64,000 nt of DNA. It comes from Stutzerimonas stutzeri TS44. GTDB taxonomy: Bacteria; Pseudomonadota; Gammaproteobacteria; Pseudomonadales; Pseudomonadaceae. The notes under the pieces are model-generated. The model had not been told where the DNA came from. It was given only the letters and a program-made list of their open reading frames with translations, and did not search any database. The stretch's first letter is position 1. The number at the start of each line of letters is the position of its first letter. The stretch covers positions 18,853-82,852 of the forward strand of contig AJXE01000018.1 in assembly GCA_000263395.1 (NCBI GenBank). The letters are read 5' to 3'. Below are positions 1 to 11,415 of the stretch, piece after piece. A program made the translations under genes and the position numbers.

Positions 1-17
1 CTAGCGTCAGGGCTAGT

Positions 18-31
18 TTGATACAGGTCAA
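18..31 (+). promoter_or_regulatory. Anr/FNR box upstream of hemN
   Basis: TTGATACAGGTCAA matches the Anr/FNR consensus TTGAT-N4-ATCAA at 9 of 10 defined bases. It lies 60 bp before the hemN start. Anr activation of hemN under low oxygen is established in Pseudomonas, and anr itself is the next gene, so the site fits its context. No experiment here shows binding. Confidence 0.75.
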
Positions 32-90
32 GTCGATTGACAGGCCCCCCCCCTAGAATCCGGCCACCGCTGCCAGAACCGGGAAGCCAC

Positions 91-1473
91 ATGCTCAATT
101 CCATTCGTTGGGATACCGACCTGATCCGTCGTTACGATCAGGCAGGGCCGCGCTATACCTCCTATCCAACGGCGGTACAGTTCAACGGTGGTATCGGCTC
201 GTTCGATCTGTTGCATGCGCTGCGCAGCAGCCGCCACGCCGCGTGCCCGCTCTCGCTCTATGTCCACCTGCCGTTCTGCGCCAACGTCTGCTACTACTGC
301 GCCTGCAACAAGGTCATCACCAAGGACCACGGCCGCGTGTTGCCCTATCTGGAGCGGCTCGAGAAAGAAATCGAGTTGGTAGCACGCCACGTCGGACCGA
401 ATCAGGTAGTGGAGCAACTGCACTTCGGCGGCGGTACGCCGACATTTCTCAGCCATGACGAACTGCGCCGCCTGATGGCGCACCTGCGCAAGCACTTCAA
501 TCTGCAGGATGACGATCATGGCGATTTCAGCATCGAAATCGATCCGAGGGAGGCCGACTGGTCCACGATGGGACTGCTGCGCGAGCTGGGCTTCAACCGG
601 ATCAGCATCGGCGTCCAGGATCTGGATCCGGATGTCCAGCGTGCCGTCAACCGCATGCAGAGGCTGGAGCAGACCAGCACCCTCATCGAAGCGGCACACA
701 CCCTGCAATTCCATTCGGTGAACATCGACCTGATCTACGGCCTGCCGCTGCAGACGCCCGAACGCTTCGCCAAAACGGTGGATGCCGTCATTGCATTGCA
801 ACCGGATCGACTGTCGCTGTTCAACTACGCCCATCTGCCGGAACGCTTCATGCCGCAGCGGCGAATCGCCGCAGCCGACCTGCCGCCGCCCGCCGACAAA
901 CTCGCCATGCTCCAGCACAGCATCGAGCAACTGACAGATGCCGGCTATCGCCACATCGGCATGGATCACTTCGCGCTACCCGACGACGACCTGGCGATGG
1001 CTCAGGAAGACGGCACGCTGCAGCGCAACTTCCAGGGCTACACCACTCACGGTCATTGCGACCTCATCGGCCTGGGCGTCTCGGCAATCAGCCAGGTCGG
1101 CGACCTCTACAGCCAGAACAGCAGCGACATCACGGTCTATCAGCACAGCCTCGACCAGGACCAGTTGCCCACCGTGCGCGGCTTGCGCTGCAGCGAGGAT
1201 GACCGAATCCGGCGGGCAGTGATCCAGAAACTGATCTGTGATTACGAGCTGAGCTTCGCCACCATCGAGCAGACCTTCGCCATTGATTTCAAGAGCTATT
1301 TCCGCGCTGTCTGGCCGCAAATCGAGCAGATGGCCGCCGATGGCCTGGTCGAGCTGAACGAGCATCATCTGATCGTTCAGCCCGCGGGACGGCTGCTGGT
1401 CCGAGCGATATGCATGCTGTTCGATCACTACCTCACCGATACTGCAGACCAGCGGTATTCGCGCATCATCTAG
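91..1473 (+). CDS. hemN: Oxygen-independent coproporphyrinogen III dehydrogenase
   Basis: A 460-residue radical-SAM enzyme that decarboxylates coproporphyrinogen III to protoporphyrinogen IX without oxygen, in the cytoplasm. The [4Fe-4S]/SAM cysteine motif C-x3-C-x2-C is visible in PFCANVCYYCACN near residue 70, followed by the glycine-rich HFGGGTPTF that contacts SAM. The length matches bacterial HemN. The ATG at 91 is preferred over an in-frame ATG at 37 because the protein then begins MLNSIRWD, as in pseudomonad homologues, and the Anr box falls at a normal promoter distance. It precedes anr, its likely activator, in the same orientation. Confidence 0.95.
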   Translation: MLNSIRWDTDLIRRYDQAGPRYTSYPTAVQFNGGIGSFDLLHALRSSRHAACPLSLYVHLPFCANVCYYCACNKVITKDHGRVLPYLERLEKEIELVARHVGPNQVVEQLHFGGGTPTFLSHDELRRLMAHLRKHFNLQDDDHGDFSIEIDPREADWSTMGLLRELGFNRISIGVQDLDPDVQRAVNRMQRLEQTSTLIEAAHTLQFHSVNIDLIYGLPLQTPERFAKTVDAVIALQPDRLSLFNYAHLPERFMPQRRIAAADLPPPADKLAMLQHSIEQLTDAGYRHIGMDHFALPDDDLAMAQEDGTLQRNFQGYTTHGHCDLIGLGVSAISQVGDLYSQNSSDITVYQHSLDQDQLPTVRGLRCSEDDRIRRAVIQKLICDYELSFATIEQTFAIDFKSYFRAVWPQIEQMAADGLVELNEHHLIVQPAGRLLVRAICMLFDHYLTDTADQRYSRII

Positions 1474-1579
1474 CCAACTGAAAAAGTTCCATCTTGTCGC
1501 ATGCAACCTCGGGCCGATTGGATATTGCCGCCCGCTGGGGTAACCTTGCCTGCTATACACAGGCTCTCTGGAACCCCCC

Positions 1580-2317
1580 ATGCCCGAGTCGATCAAGCTC
1601 CGTGCGCAGCGCCAAGCCCATTGCAAGGATTGCAGCCTTTCCGGTCTCTGTTTGCCGCTGTCCTTGAACATGCAGGACATGGACGCGCTCGATGACATCG
1701 TCAAGCGCGGACGCCCGCTGAAGAAAGGCGAAACCCTGTTCCGTCAAGGGGATGCCTTCAATTCGATATTCGCGGTGCGCTCCGGTGCACTGCGCACGTT
1801 CAGCGTCACCGACAGCGGCGAGGAGCAGATCACCGGTTTCCACCTGCCGAGCGAGATGGTCGGACTTTCCGGCATGGATACTGAAAGCTACCCGGTCTCG
1901 GCACAGGCGCTGGAAACCACCTCGGTTTGCGAGATTCCCTTCGAGCGGCTCGACGAATTGAGCGTGCTGCTGCCGCAACTGCGTCGCCAGCTCATGCGCA
2001 TCATGAGCCGCGAGATTCGCGACGATCAGCAGATGATGCTGCTGCTGTCGAAGAAAACCGCCGACGAGCGCATTGCGACCTTCCTGATCAACCTGTCGGC
2101 GCGCTTCAGCGCCCGCGGCTTCTCGGCCAACCAGTTCCGCCTGCCCATGTCACGCAACGAAATCGGCAACTATCTGGGCCTGGCGGTCGAGACGGTTTCG
2201 CGCGTCTTCACTCGTTTCCAGCAGAACGGCCTGCTCGAGGCCGAAGGCAAGGAAGTTCGCATTCTCGACTCCATCGGCCTGTGCGCCCTGGCTGGCGGCA
2301 GCATGGACGCTCAGTAA
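1580..2317 (+). CDS. anr: Anaerobic transcriptional regulator Anr (FNR family)
   Basis: A 245-residue CRP/FNR-family activator. The N-terminal cysteines (C-x2-C-x5-C in [11 protein letters not shown], residues about 15-25) plus a central cysteine in SVCEI ligate the oxygen-labile [4Fe-4S] cluster. A cyclic-nucleotide-binding-like beta barrel follows, then a helix-turn-helix whose recognition helix contains the FNR-type E-x2-S-R (VETVSRVF). Loss of oxygen stabilises the cluster and the dimer, which binds TTGAT-N4-ATCAA. It lies directly downstream of hemN, with apt 17 bp after it. Confidence 0.95.
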   Translation: MPESIKLRAQRQAHCKDCSLSGLCLPLSLNMQDMDALDDIVKRGRPLKKGETLFRQGDAFNSIFAVRSGALRTFSVTDSGEEQITGFHLPSEMVGLSGMDTESYPVSAQALETTSVCEIPFERLDELSVLLPQLRRQLMRIMSREIRDDQQMMLLLSKKTADERIATFLINLSARFSARGFSANQFRLPMSRNEIGNYLGLAVETVSRVFTRFQQNGLLEAEGKEVRILDSIGLCALAGGSMDAQ

Positions 2318-2334
2318 ACCGCAAGGGGGCACGC

Positions 2335-2883
2335 ATGATCTTCGATGAATTCAGCATCAAGACCCTGATCCGCCCCGTACCGGACTTCCCTCGTCCCGGC
2401 GTGATCTTTCGCGACATCACGCCGCTGCTGCAGTCGCCCAAAGCCTTGCGCATGGTCGCCGACAGCCTGATCCAACGCTATGTGGAGGCGGATTTCAGCC
2501 ATATCGGCGCGCTGGATGCGCGTGGCTTCCTGCTCGGCTCGATCCTCGCCTACGAACTGAACAAGCCGCTGGTGCTGTTTCGCAAGCAGGGCAAGCTGCC
2601 TGCGGACGTCCTGTCGCAGTCCTACTGCACGGAATACGGCGAAGCGCAGCTGGAAATCCATGCCGATAGCCTGTGCGAAGGTGATTCGGTCGTACTTTTC
2701 GATGACCTGATCGCAACCGGTGGCACGCTGATTGCCGCCGCGCAGCTCGTTCGCCGCATGCGTGCCACCGTCCACGAAGCGGCCGCAATCATCGACCTGC
2801 CGGAGCTTGGCGGCTCGCGTAAGCTGCAGGACATGGACATTCCCACCTTCACGCTCACGGCCTTCTCGCTCGGTGATCGCTGA
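2335..2883 (+). CDS. apt: Adenine phosphoribosyltransferase
   Basis: A 182-residue type I phosphoribosyltransferase that salvages adenine with PRPP to AMP. The PRPP-binding motif [14 protein letters not shown] is complete around residues 122-135, and the N-terminal [16 protein letters not shown] is typical of Apt. The ATG at 2335 gives the normal family length; the open frame extends upstream only as a shadow of anr. It follows anr closely on the same strand and may be co-transcribed. Confidence 0.95.
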   Translation: MIFDEFSIKTLIRPVPDFPRPGVIFRDITPLLQSPKALRMVADSLIQRYVEADFSHIGALDARGFLLGSILAYELNKPLVLFRKQGKLPADVLSQSYCTEYGEAQLEIHADSLCEGDSVVLFDDLIATGGTLIAAAQLVRRMRATVHEAAAIIDLPELGGSRKLQDMDIPTFTLTAFSLGDR

Positions 2884-2895
2884 GCAAGAGCATCG

Positions 2896-3507
2896 ATGAT
2901 GGCGTCCATGCGCGCACTACGCGGCTTCCTGTTCGTTCTGCTGGCGATGACCACGACGACCCATGCACTGGACCGCAATGTCCTGCTGGACGAGGCCAAT
3001 CTGCTGTTGCTGCCGCGCGCGCGAGCAATACCGGTGCTGCAACTGGTCGATCAGGATGGCCAATCGTTCGATACCCGCAACCTGCGTGACCGCTGGCACC
3101 TGCTGTTCCTCGGCTTCACCGCCTGCCCTGACATCTGCCCGACCACGCTCAGCGACCTGCGCCGCCTGCTCGGCCGCCTGCAGCCCGAGGTACGTGAACG
3201 CATTCAAGTGGTACTCGTCAGCGTGGATCCGGCACGCGATACGCCGCAACGCCTGAAGCAGTATCTCGACTACTACCGCGCAGGATTCAAGGGACTGACC
3301 GGCGAGCTGCCCGAGCTGACGAGGCTGTCCAAGGCACTCGGCCTGCCCTTCGTGCCTGCGAACGAAACAGGCGGCGAGTACAGCGTAAGTCACAGCGGCA
3401 ACATCGCACTCGTTGCACCGGACGGCAGCCTGCGCGGGCATGTGCGTGCGCCGCTCAAGCTCGAAGGCCTGGCAGAAGCGCTACCGGCGCTGGTGAAGAG
3501 CCGGTAA
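2896..3507 (+). CDS. SCO1/SenC family copper chaperone, thioredoxin-like
   Basis: A 203-residue exported protein of the SCO/SenC/PrrC family, which delivers copper to the Cu-A site of cytochrome oxidase or acts as a periplasmic thiol reductant. The N-terminal hydrophobic stretch (about residues 6-24) is a signal peptide or anchor. The copper motif C-x3-C (CPDIC) lies near residue 79, in the usual FTACPDICPTT setting, and the distal histidine is in VSHSGN. Start codons at 2896, 2899 and 2908 are all possible. It lies 12 bp after apt and converges with the next gene, ending only 9 bp away. Confidence 0.88.
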   Translation: MMASMRALRGFLFVLLAMTTTTHALDRNVLLDEANLLLLPRARAIPVLQLVDQDGQSFDTRNLRDRWHLLFLGFTACPDICPTTLSDLRRLLGRLQPEVRERIQVVLVSVDPARDTPQRLKQYLDYYRAGFKGLTGELPELTRLSKALGLPFVPANETGGEYSVSHSGNIALVAPDGSLRGHVRAPLKLEGLAEALPALVKSR

Positions 3508-3516
3508 CGCTGGTCA

Positions 3517-4191
3517 TCAGTGGCAATCCAGCGTGTCGGCCAGGACATAGGCCTGAAAGGCGACGTCGTCGATGGCCTGCTGGACCAGTGCCTGCAATCG
3601 GCCATTGGCTCGCCATTGCTGGTGCAGCGCGGTGATCTGCGCCTGCTGCGCCGGCGTCCTCGCCTCTACCCATAGCTGCGTTTCGGCATCCGCCAGGCGT
3701 GGCAGGAGGCGGTTGAAGCGGCGCCATTCGGGCAGCTCGGCAAGATTCTCCAGCAGGCGCACATCCTCCACGACAACGCGGCATTCACCCAGCTTCAGGC
3801 CGATCAGCGCCTCGGCCGAGCTGGGATAGGCGCGCGGGATGGCGCCAAAGCGTGCTGCCACGATCGCCGCCTGCGGATTGCCAGCCGCCACGCAGAACGC
3901 TTCGCCGCGCAGCTGCGCCCATTCGCGCGGACCATCGGTGGTGGCGCCGAGCGCAGCGATTTCCGTCCGGTAGTAGAGCGAACCAGCCCCGGTCGCACCG
4001 ACGCGCAGATCATCGACGGCAGATTGCAACGCTCCGGCCAGCGCCGCAGCGATTGCGCTGTCGAGGCTGCTCCAGGCATCGCTCGACAGCGCACGGTAGA
4101 CTTCGACCGGCGCCGTCGGCTGCGACTCGCTCAGCGCCAGACCTGGCAGGCACAGGGCCGCCAGCAGAGCGATGCGCGAGAACGCAGTCAC
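3517..4191 (-). CDS. Periplasmic binding-protein-like protein in an ABC transporter operon
   Basis: A 224-residue protein with a clear signal peptide (MTAFSRIALLAALCLPGLALS). The body resembles the second lobe of family-3 solute-binding proteins: a segment with GNPQAAIVAARFGAIPRAYP followed by an alternating VVVEDVRLLENL stretch, but it is shorter than a complete two-lobed receptor and several usual motifs are not evident. It starts 11 bp after the permease stop, so it is very likely the last gene of that operon. It may be an accessory or second binding component; the ligand is unknown. Confidence 0.65.
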   Translation of the reverse strand: MTAFSRIALLAALCLPGLALSESQPTAPVEVYRALSSDAWSSLDSAIAAALAGALQSAVDDLRVGATGAGSLYYRTEIAALGATTDGPREWAQLRGEAFCVAAGNPQAAIVAARFGAIPRAYPSSAEALIGLKLGECRVVVEDVRLLENLAELPEWRRFNRLLPRLADAETQLWVEARTPAQQAQITALHQQWRANGRLQALVQQAIDDVAFQAYVLADTLDCH

Positions 4192-4202
4192 AGGCAGCCT
4201 CC

Positions 4203-4976
4203 TCAGACGTACTGGTAGCGCAGCATGCGCTGCTTGAACTTCTCCAGCACCACCTGATCGATCAGCGTCGCCAGGATGGCGATCACCAGGATGTTCATCA
4301 TCACCCCGACCATGTCGGCGATCTCGCCGGAATAGGCCAGCGAGCGACCGAGCCCCTGGCCGAAACCGATCAGCATCTCGGCGGAAATCAGCGCGCGCCA
4401 GGCGTTGCCGAACGCCAGCTGGGCGCCGGTGATCAGCTCCGGCATCACCGCCGGCAGGTACACCCGACGCAGCAGCTGCCAGCGCGAAGCCCCCATCACG
4501 CGGGCGGCGGAGACATGCACCGGCTGAACGCTCTCGGTGGCATTCATCACCGACAGCGCCATCGGGAAGAACGCCGCCAAGGCCACCACCACGATGATCG
4601 GCAGATTGCCGAAGCCCATGACGATGAGGAACAGCGGCACCCAGGCAATCGACGGGATCGACTGCAGGATGACGATGGCCGAGCGCAGGATCTCGCGGAA
4701 GAAGAACAGCACCCCACCCACCAGGCCGAAGCCAATGCCGAACAGCAGCGCGAAGCTATAACCGCTACCGAGGCGGCTCATGCTGCCGTACAGCCCCTCG
4801 CGGAATTCAGGCTCCTGCACCGCACTGACCAACCGCTCGAACACCGTAGGTATTCCCGGCATCAGGAACGCCGGCAGGCTCCAGGCCGCGACCTGCCAGA
4901 TCAACAGGATGAACAGGATCGCCAATACCACGGCGAGATATTTCTTTACTCCGGTCAAACGACGTCCCTGGCTCAT
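4203..4976 (-). CDS. ABC transporter permease, NitT/TauT (SsuC/TauC) type
   Basis: A 257-residue inner-membrane permease of the nitrate/sulfonate/taurine importer class. About six hydrophobic helices are visible and the EAA-type loop is recognisable around ARVMGASRWQLLRRVYLPAVMP. The start at 4976 overlaps the ATPase stop by 4 bp (ATGA), showing translational coupling; an upstream in-frame extension would lie inside the ATPase gene. It would form a homodimeric pore with the adjacent ATPase and receive substrate from the binding protein encoded first in the operon. Confidence 0.9.
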   Translation of the reverse strand: MSQGRRLTGVKKYLAVVLAILFILLIWQVAAWSLPAFLMPGIPTVFERLVSAVQEPEFREGLYGSMSRLGSGYSFALLFGIGFGLVGGVLFFFREILRSAIVILQSIPSIAWVPLFLIVMGFGNLPIIVVVALAAFFPMALSVMNATESVQPVHVSAARVMGASRWQLLRRVYLPAVMPELITGAQLAFGNAWRALISAEMLIGFGQGLGRSLAYSGEIADMVGVMMNILVIAILATLIDQVVLEKFKQRMLRYQYV

Positions 4977-5719
4977 GCGTGTTCGACCTCCGTCTTGATA
5001 CCCAGCAACCGCAGAATCTCCCGGCGCTCGGCGGCGAATTCGGAAAGATCGTGACTCTTCTCGCAATGGGTGAAGTTGAAGGTCTTCAGCACACGGGCCG
5101 GACGTGCACTGAACACCAGCACATGGTCGGCCAGATAAAGCGCCTCATCGACATCATGAGTCACCAGCAGCACGGTCGGCTGATGCTCCTCGATCAGTTC
5201 GCGCAGGACATCCTGCAGAGCCATGCGGGTCAGCGCGTCGAGCGCGCCGAAGGGTTCGTCCAGTAGCAGCACCTCGGGCTTGGCGATGAATGCCCGTGCC
5301 AGGGCGGTACGCTGGCGCATGCCGCCCGACACCTGGTGAGGGTAATAATGCTCAAAGCCCTTGAGGTTGACGCGTGCCAACCAGGCCGCAGCCTGCTCGA
5401 ATGCGTTGTCCTTGGCGACGCCCTGCAGTTCCAGCGCCATCGCCACGTTTGCCTGCAGGCTGAGCCAGGGGTACAGCGCATGCTCCTGGAAAACCAGGGT
5501 ACGTTGCGGGCTCGGCCCGGTGATCGGTCGACCGTCAGCCAGCACCCGTCCCGCGCTGGGCTTTTCCAGTCCGGCCACCAGATGCAACAGGGTCGATTTG
5601 CCACAACCCGACGGACCGACCAGTGCCACCAGCTCGCCCTGGGCGAACTCGCCGCTGAAGCCCTTGATGACCTCCAACTGGCCAAAGCGTTTGTCTACTT
5701 CTTCAAACCTGAGCTGCAT
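4973..5719 (-). CDS. ABC transporter ATPase, NitT/TauT type
   Basis: A 248-residue nucleotide-binding subunit. Visible motifs in order: Walker A GPSGCGKST (about residue 36), Q-loop VFQEHALYPW, ABC signature VSGGMRQRTALARA, Walker B VLLLDEPFGALDA and the switch histidine in LLVTHDVDEAL. The ATG at 5719 is chosen over a GTG two codons upstream. It lies between the binding-protein and permease genes and overlaps the permease start. Confidence 0.93.
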   Translation of the reverse strand: MQLRFEEVDKRFGQLEVIKGFSGEFAQGELVALVGPSGCGKSTLLHLVAGLEKPSAGRVLADGRPITGPSPQRTLVFQEHALYPWLSLQANVAMALELQGVAKDNAFEQAAAWLARVNLKGFEHYYPHQVSGGMRQRTALARAFIAKPEVLLLDEPFGALDALTRMALQDVLRELIEEHQPTVLLVTHDVDEALYLADHVLVFSARPARVLKTFNFTHCEKSHDLSEFAAERREILRLLGIKTEVEHA

Positions 5720-5814
5720 AAACACTCTTGAACAGAAAACGGCCCGCCAAAACGAGCCAGAACGAACGGGACCGGCCGCATGCCGGGCTGGTCCCTGCGT
5801 AGATTGATTGCGGA

Positions 5815-6804
5815 TCAGAGCTGGCGGGCATCCTGCCAGGACAGATCGAGAATCGCGCTGGTATTGAACGCCTTACCGTCACGGGTCTTCAACGAACCCT
5901 GCTCCTGCAGGATATCGGCGAGCTCCTGAATGCGCGCCAGATCCTGGTCATCGAGCTTGGCGGTGAAGGTCTGGGTGGCGATGGCCTCCTCGATCACCGT
6001 CTCGCGCGGCAGCTCACCACGCTTGAGGGTCTTGAGCGTCGGCTCGGCGATGAAGTAGTCGGCGATCAGCTTGGCTGCTTCAGCCGGTTGCTGCTCGAGC
6101 AGGCTGATGGCGTCGCGCTGCGCATCGAGCGATTTCCACACCTCATCCTTGCGCTTGGCCAGCGTGTCACCGGAAGTGATCACCACCATGCAGGGGAAGG
6201 GCCAGACCTCGCCGATCTCGTAGACCTGCTTGACCGGCGCGACCAGTTGCGCGATGCGATCGTAGGGCTCGAACAGGAAAGCCGCGTCGACTCGCCCGGA
6301 AACCAGCGACTGCACCGCGACGGCCGGGCTGACGCCCATGATGTTCACATCGCTCGGCTTGAGCCCGGCGGCCTTCAGCGTCACACCGCGCAACACGGCA
6401 TCGGCAGTACTGCCTTCACGCTGGGATGCCAGGCTGTGTCCCTTGAGACCGGCCACATCGGCGATACCGGTCTGCTCGCGCACCAGAATCGAGTGATAGC
6501 CCTGCTGCGCGCCGCCGACCACCTTCAGGTCCGCGCCCTTCGAAGCCCAGGCCACCGCATTGGTGAAGCCCAGCACGCCGGTATCCAGCTGGCCACCAAT
6601 AATCGCCTTGATCAGATCGGTACCGGAGCTGAACTCGACCAGCTCGACATCGAGACCATGCTTGGCATACAGACCGGCCTCATGCGCCACCATCGCCTGC
6701 GCGTCATCCATTACCCGGATGTAGCCAACCTTGAATTTTTCCTGCGCCTGAGCGAAAGCGCTCACGAGCAACAGTGCCGAGAACAGCCAATGCTTTGCTT
6801 TCAT
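5815..6804 (-). CDS. ABC transporter substrate-binding protein, NMT1/THI5-SsuA-like
   Basis: A 329-residue periplasmic receptor with a signal peptide ending at AFAQAQ. The fold pattern (KVGYIRVMDDAQAMVAHEAGLYAKHGLDVE split over two segments, then QSLVSGRVDAAFLFEP) is that of the SsuA/TauA/NMT1-like family, which binds sulfonates, nitrate or thiamine precursors. It is the first gene of a four-gene operon. The true ligand cannot be read from sequence; a small organosulfur or nitrogen compound is the most likely class. Confidence 0.85.
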   Translation of the reverse strand: MKAKHWLFSALLLVSAFAQAQEKFKVGYIRVMDDAQAMVAHEAGLYAKHGLDVELVEFSSGTDLIKAIIGGQLDTGVLGFTNAVAWASKGADLKVVGGAQQGYHSILVREQTGIADVAGLKGHSLASQREGSTADAVLRGVTLKAAGLKPSDVNIMGVSPAVAVQSLVSGRVDAAFLFEPYDRIAQLVAPVKQVYEIGEVWPFPCMVVITSGDTLAKRKDEVWKSLDAQRDAISLLEQQPAEAAKLIADYFIAEPTLKTLKRGELPRETVIEEAIATQTFTAKLDDQDLARIQELADILQEQGSLKTRDGKAFNTSAILDLSWQDARQL

Positions 6805-6843
6805 TTACGACCTCGATTCGAGCTGCACGCAAAGAAATGCCAT

Positions 6844-6879
6844 ATAACCAAAAGCAAGTAGATTATTCGATTTGGTTAT
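6844..6879. promoter_or_regulatory. 9-bp inverted repeat upstream of the ABC operon
   Basis: ATAACCAAA at 6844-6852 and its perfect reverse complement TTTGGTTAT at 6871-6879, 18 bp apart, lie 40-75 bp before the binding-protein start. The stretch is AT-rich against a GC-rich background. This looks like an operator or promoter element for the ABC operon; the regulator is unknown. A sulfur- or nitrogen-status LysR-type regulator is one guess. Confidence 0.45.
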
Positions 6880-6979
6880 CTAGCAAGTTTGGCTTAGAAC
6901 TTTACATGAATCCGAACAGAGACGGCACTGGCAAAGCGGTATAAGGTTAAAACGCTGCGGCATACCAGACCGTCACGAA

Positions 6980-7579
6980 TCACAGATTGATCGGTTTGCG
7001 TCCGGCCAGCGCATGGGCCAGCGTACCGCCATCGACCAGATCCAGTTCGCCGCCCAGCGGCACGCCGTGGGCGATGCGACTGATGATCAGGCCCTTGGGC
7101 ACCAGCATCTGCGCGATGTAGTGCGCCGTGGCCTCGCCTTCCACCGTCGGATTGGTCGCCAGGATCACTTCGGCGAACGCGCCATCGGCAACCCGCGCGA
7201 GCAGCTCGGGGATGCCGATGGCCTCCGGGCCGAGGCCGTCGAGTGGCGAGAGATGACCCTTGAGGACGAAGTAGCGTCCGCGAAAACCGGTCTGCTCGAC
7301 GGCGAACACATCCACCGGGCTTTGCACCACGCACAGCAACGCATCGTCGCGGCGCGGATCGGCGCATTGCGGGCAGAGTTCATCCTCGCTCAACGTGCGG
7401 CACTGCCGGCAATAACCGACGCCTTCCATCGCCCGGGTCAAGGCCTGTGCCAGACGCAGACCGCCGCTGCGATCGCGCTCGAGCAACTGCAGGGCCATGC
7501 GCTGCGCGGTCTTCTGCCCGACACCGGGCAGAATCCGCAAGGCATCGATGAGCTGGCGAATCAGGGGGCTGAAACTCAT
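6980..7579 (-). CDS. recR: Recombination mediator protein RecR
   Basis: A 199-residue RecFOR-pathway protein that helps load RecA at gaps. In order: helix-hairpin-helix near the N-terminus ([16 protein letters not shown]), a four-cysteine zinc finger (C-x2-C and C-x2-C in YCRQC and LCPQC), then a Toprim domain ending in the LDLVDGGTL region. It is the last gene of the dnaX-ybaB-recR operon. Its start codon is 9 bp from a long 7-bp tandem repeat, so its leader is unusual. Confidence 0.96.
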   Translation of the reverse strand: MSFSPLIRQLIDALRILPGVGQKTAQRMALQLLERDRSGGLRLAQALTRAMEGVGYCRQCRTLSEDELCPQCADPRRDDALLCVVQSPVDVFAVEQTGFRGRYFVLKGHLSPLDGLGPEAIGIPELLARVADGAFAEVILATNPTVEGEATAHYIAQMLVPKGLIISRIAHGVPLGGELDLVDGGTLAHALAGRKPINL

Positions 7580-7588
7580 GGAAATCTC

Positions 7589-7664
7589 GAAGCTGGAAGC
7601 TGGAAGCTGGAAGCTGGAAGCTGGAAGCTGGAAGCTGGAAGCTGGAAGCTGGAAGCTGGAAGCT
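7589..7664. repeat. Tandem array of a 7-bp unit GAAGCTG
   Basis: Ten perfect copies of GAAGCTG plus a six-base partial copy fill 76 bp immediately upstream of recR (ybaB-recR intergenic). Reverse-complement units (GCTTCCAGCTTC at 7702-7713 and ACTTCCAGCT at about 7723-7732) follow 40 bp away, so the transcript could fold into a long hairpin with several registers. Such arrays expand and contract by slippage. No known mobile element or CRISPR features are seen. Confidence 0.95.
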
Positions 7665-7736
7665 AGTGTCCGGGGCAGCGGCTAACGCCGGTCAAGCTCT
7701 TGCTTCCAGCTTCAGGCTTCAAACTTCCAGCTGCTT

Positions 7737-8063
7737 TTAGAACGGCATCTTGAAGCCGGGCGGCAACTGCATGCCGGCGGTCATGCCGGACATCTTTTCC
7801 TGACTGTTCTGCTCGATCTTGCGCACGGCATCGTTGACCGCCGCGGCGATCAGGTCCTCGAGGATTTCCTTGTCTTCCTGCATCAGACTGTCGTCAAGGC
7901 TGACGCGCTTGACGTCATGGCGGCCGTTCATCACGACGCTGACCAGGCCGGCGCCGGACTGGCCGGTGACTTCGGCATTCGCCAGCTCTTCCTGCATTTT
8001 CTGCATCTTTTCCTGCATCTGCTGCGCCTGCTTCATCAGGCCGGCCATGCCACCTTTCATCAT
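7737..8063 (-). CDS. ybaB: YbaB/EbfC family nucleoid-associated protein
   Basis: A 108-residue DNA-binding dimer of the YbaB/EbfC family. The N-terminal Met/Gln-rich helix ([18 protein letters not shown]), the central GLVSVVMNG strand and the C-terminal glycine-proline tail (LPPGFKMPF) are diagnostic. The ATG at 8063 sits 6 nt after GAGGTG; an upstream GTG at 8072 is part of that ribosome binding site. It is encoded between dnaX and recR, as in other pseudomonads. Confidence 0.94.
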   Translation of the reverse strand: MMKGGMAGLMKQAQQMQEKMQKMQEELANAEVTGQSGAGLVSVVMNGRHDVKRVSLDDSLMQEDKEILEDLIAAAVNDAVRKIEQNSQEKMSGMTAGMQLPPGFKMPF

Positions 8064-8083
8064 GGGAATCACCTCAAATGGGG

Positions 8084-10078
<1,995 letters not shown>

Positions 10079-10153
10079 AACACCATCGTGGGCTGAAGCG
10101 GAGGACGGGTAATGCTAGCGGAGCAGGCCGCAAATTGCATCCGACCAATCGGC

Positions 10154-11296
10154 CTAGCCCAACTGCGCACCCAGTCCGCGCGCGACGCGGGCCAGCTCGT
10201 CGTTGCCGCCCTGAATGTGCACCCGCACGCCGTCGATTTCGCGCCGTGGCGGATAGGCCTTGCGCAGCTGATCGAAGGCGGCGCGGCGCTGGGCCTCGTC
10301 ACCGTGCAGGCTGCGGCGGAAGGCGGCATCGTCGCGGCGCGGGTCGTAGACCGCGCGACACAGCGTGGCCAGCAGGGTGCGCGGATCGGCAGAGCCGTCG
10401 AAACTCAGCGCCTGCAGTGCCGGTGCCGGCGTCAGCTCGTCCAGCGTTACCGTCGGCGCCAGCCCCTGGGCGGCACAGAAAGCCTGGTAGATTTGTGCGG
10501 TGCCGCGCAGCTTGCCGTCCAGGCTGTAGCCGGCGATATGCGGCGTGGCCAGCTGGCACAATTCGGCCAGGGCGACGTCGACCTGCGGCTCGCCTTCCCA
10601 GACGTCCAGCACTGCCTGCAGGTCCGGGCGGCGCAGCAGCAGTTCGCGTAGCGCGGCATTGTCCACCACCGCGCCGCGGCTGGCGTTGATCAGCCAGCTG
10701 CCGGGGCGCAGTTGCGCCAGCCGGGAAGCGTCGAACAGATGGAAGGTCGGATGCGCGCCCTGCAATTCCAGTGGCGTATGCAGGCTGATCACATCGCACT
10801 CGGCAATGATCTCCTCCAGTGTGACGAAGTCACCGGTCTCGCGCGCCTGGCGCGGCGGATCGCAGACCCGCACATCCCAGCCCAGCCCGCGCAGCACCTC
10901 CGCCAGCCGCCCGCCCACTTCACCCGCCCCGACCACGCCGTAGCGGCGCGTCGCCAGTTCCTCGCCCTGGCGCTCGGCCAGCGCCAGCAGGCTGCCCAGC
11001 ACGTAGTCCACCACACCGCGCGCATTGCAGCCGGGCGCGCTGGCCCAGGTGATGCCGGCTTCGAGGAAATAGTCGAGGTCCAGATGATCGGTGCCGATGG
11101 TACAGGTGCCGACGAAGCGCACCGGTGTGCCCGCGAGCAGTTCGCGGTCGACGCGGGTCACCGAGCGCACCAGCAGTACGTCGGTCTGCTCCAGCGCCGC
11201 CCGGTTGATCGAGCGGCCGGCCATGCGGCGGATACTGCCGAAGCCGGCGAAGAAGGCATCGACCAGAGGAATGTTTTCGTCGGCAAGGATACGCAT
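10154..11296 (-). CDS. pdxB: 4-phosphoerythronate dehydrogenase
   Basis: A 380-residue D-2-hydroxyacid dehydrogenase that oxidises 4-phospho-D-erythronate in the pyridoxal-5'-phosphate pathway. The N-terminal [16 protein letters not shown] is characteristic of PdxB. The NAD-binding glycine motif [12 protein letters not shown] is near residue 120 and the catalytic arginine lies in [11 protein letters not shown] PdxB-type C-terminal dimerisation domain (after about residue 285) distinguishes it from other dehydrogenases of this family. It diverges from the MATE exporter gene, with about 120 bp between them. Confidence 0.95.
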   Translation of the reverse strand: MRILADENIPLVDAFFAGFGSIRRMAGRSINRAALEQTDVLLVRSVTRVDRELLAGTPVRFVGTCTIGTDHLDLDYFLEAGITWASAPGCNARGVVDYVLGSLLALAERQGEELATRRYGVVGAGEVGGRLAEVLRGLGWDVRVCDPPRQARETGDFVTLEEIIAECDVISLHTPLELQGAHPTFHLFDASRLAQLRPGSWLINASRGAVVDNAALRELLLRRPDLQAVLDVWEGEPQVDVALAELCQLATPHIAGYSLDGKLRGTAQIYQAFCAAQGLAPTVTLDELTPAPALQALSFDGSADPRTLLATLCRAVYDPRRDDAAFRRSLHGDEAQRRAAFDQLRKAYPPRREIDGVRVHIQGGNDELARVARGLGAQLG

Positions 11297-11415
11297 GGCA
11301 GGCTCCGTTTCAGATGCGGCCCATTCTAGACGCCCCGCCGCCGTTTTTCCGCCTTTCGGCCGGCTGCCGTGCGGCGTAAACTACCGCGCCTTTTGTATAC
11401 AACCGGAACGATGCA

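Noticed and set aside
7589..7664. CRISPR-like array upstream of recR
   Set aside because: Units are 7 bp with no spacers, and no cas genes are nearby. It is a simple tandem repeat.
10079..10153. 4.5S RNA gene (ffs) next to dnaX, as in P. aeruginosa
   Set aside because: The 75-bp gap is too short and lacks the conserved SRP RNA loop sequence.
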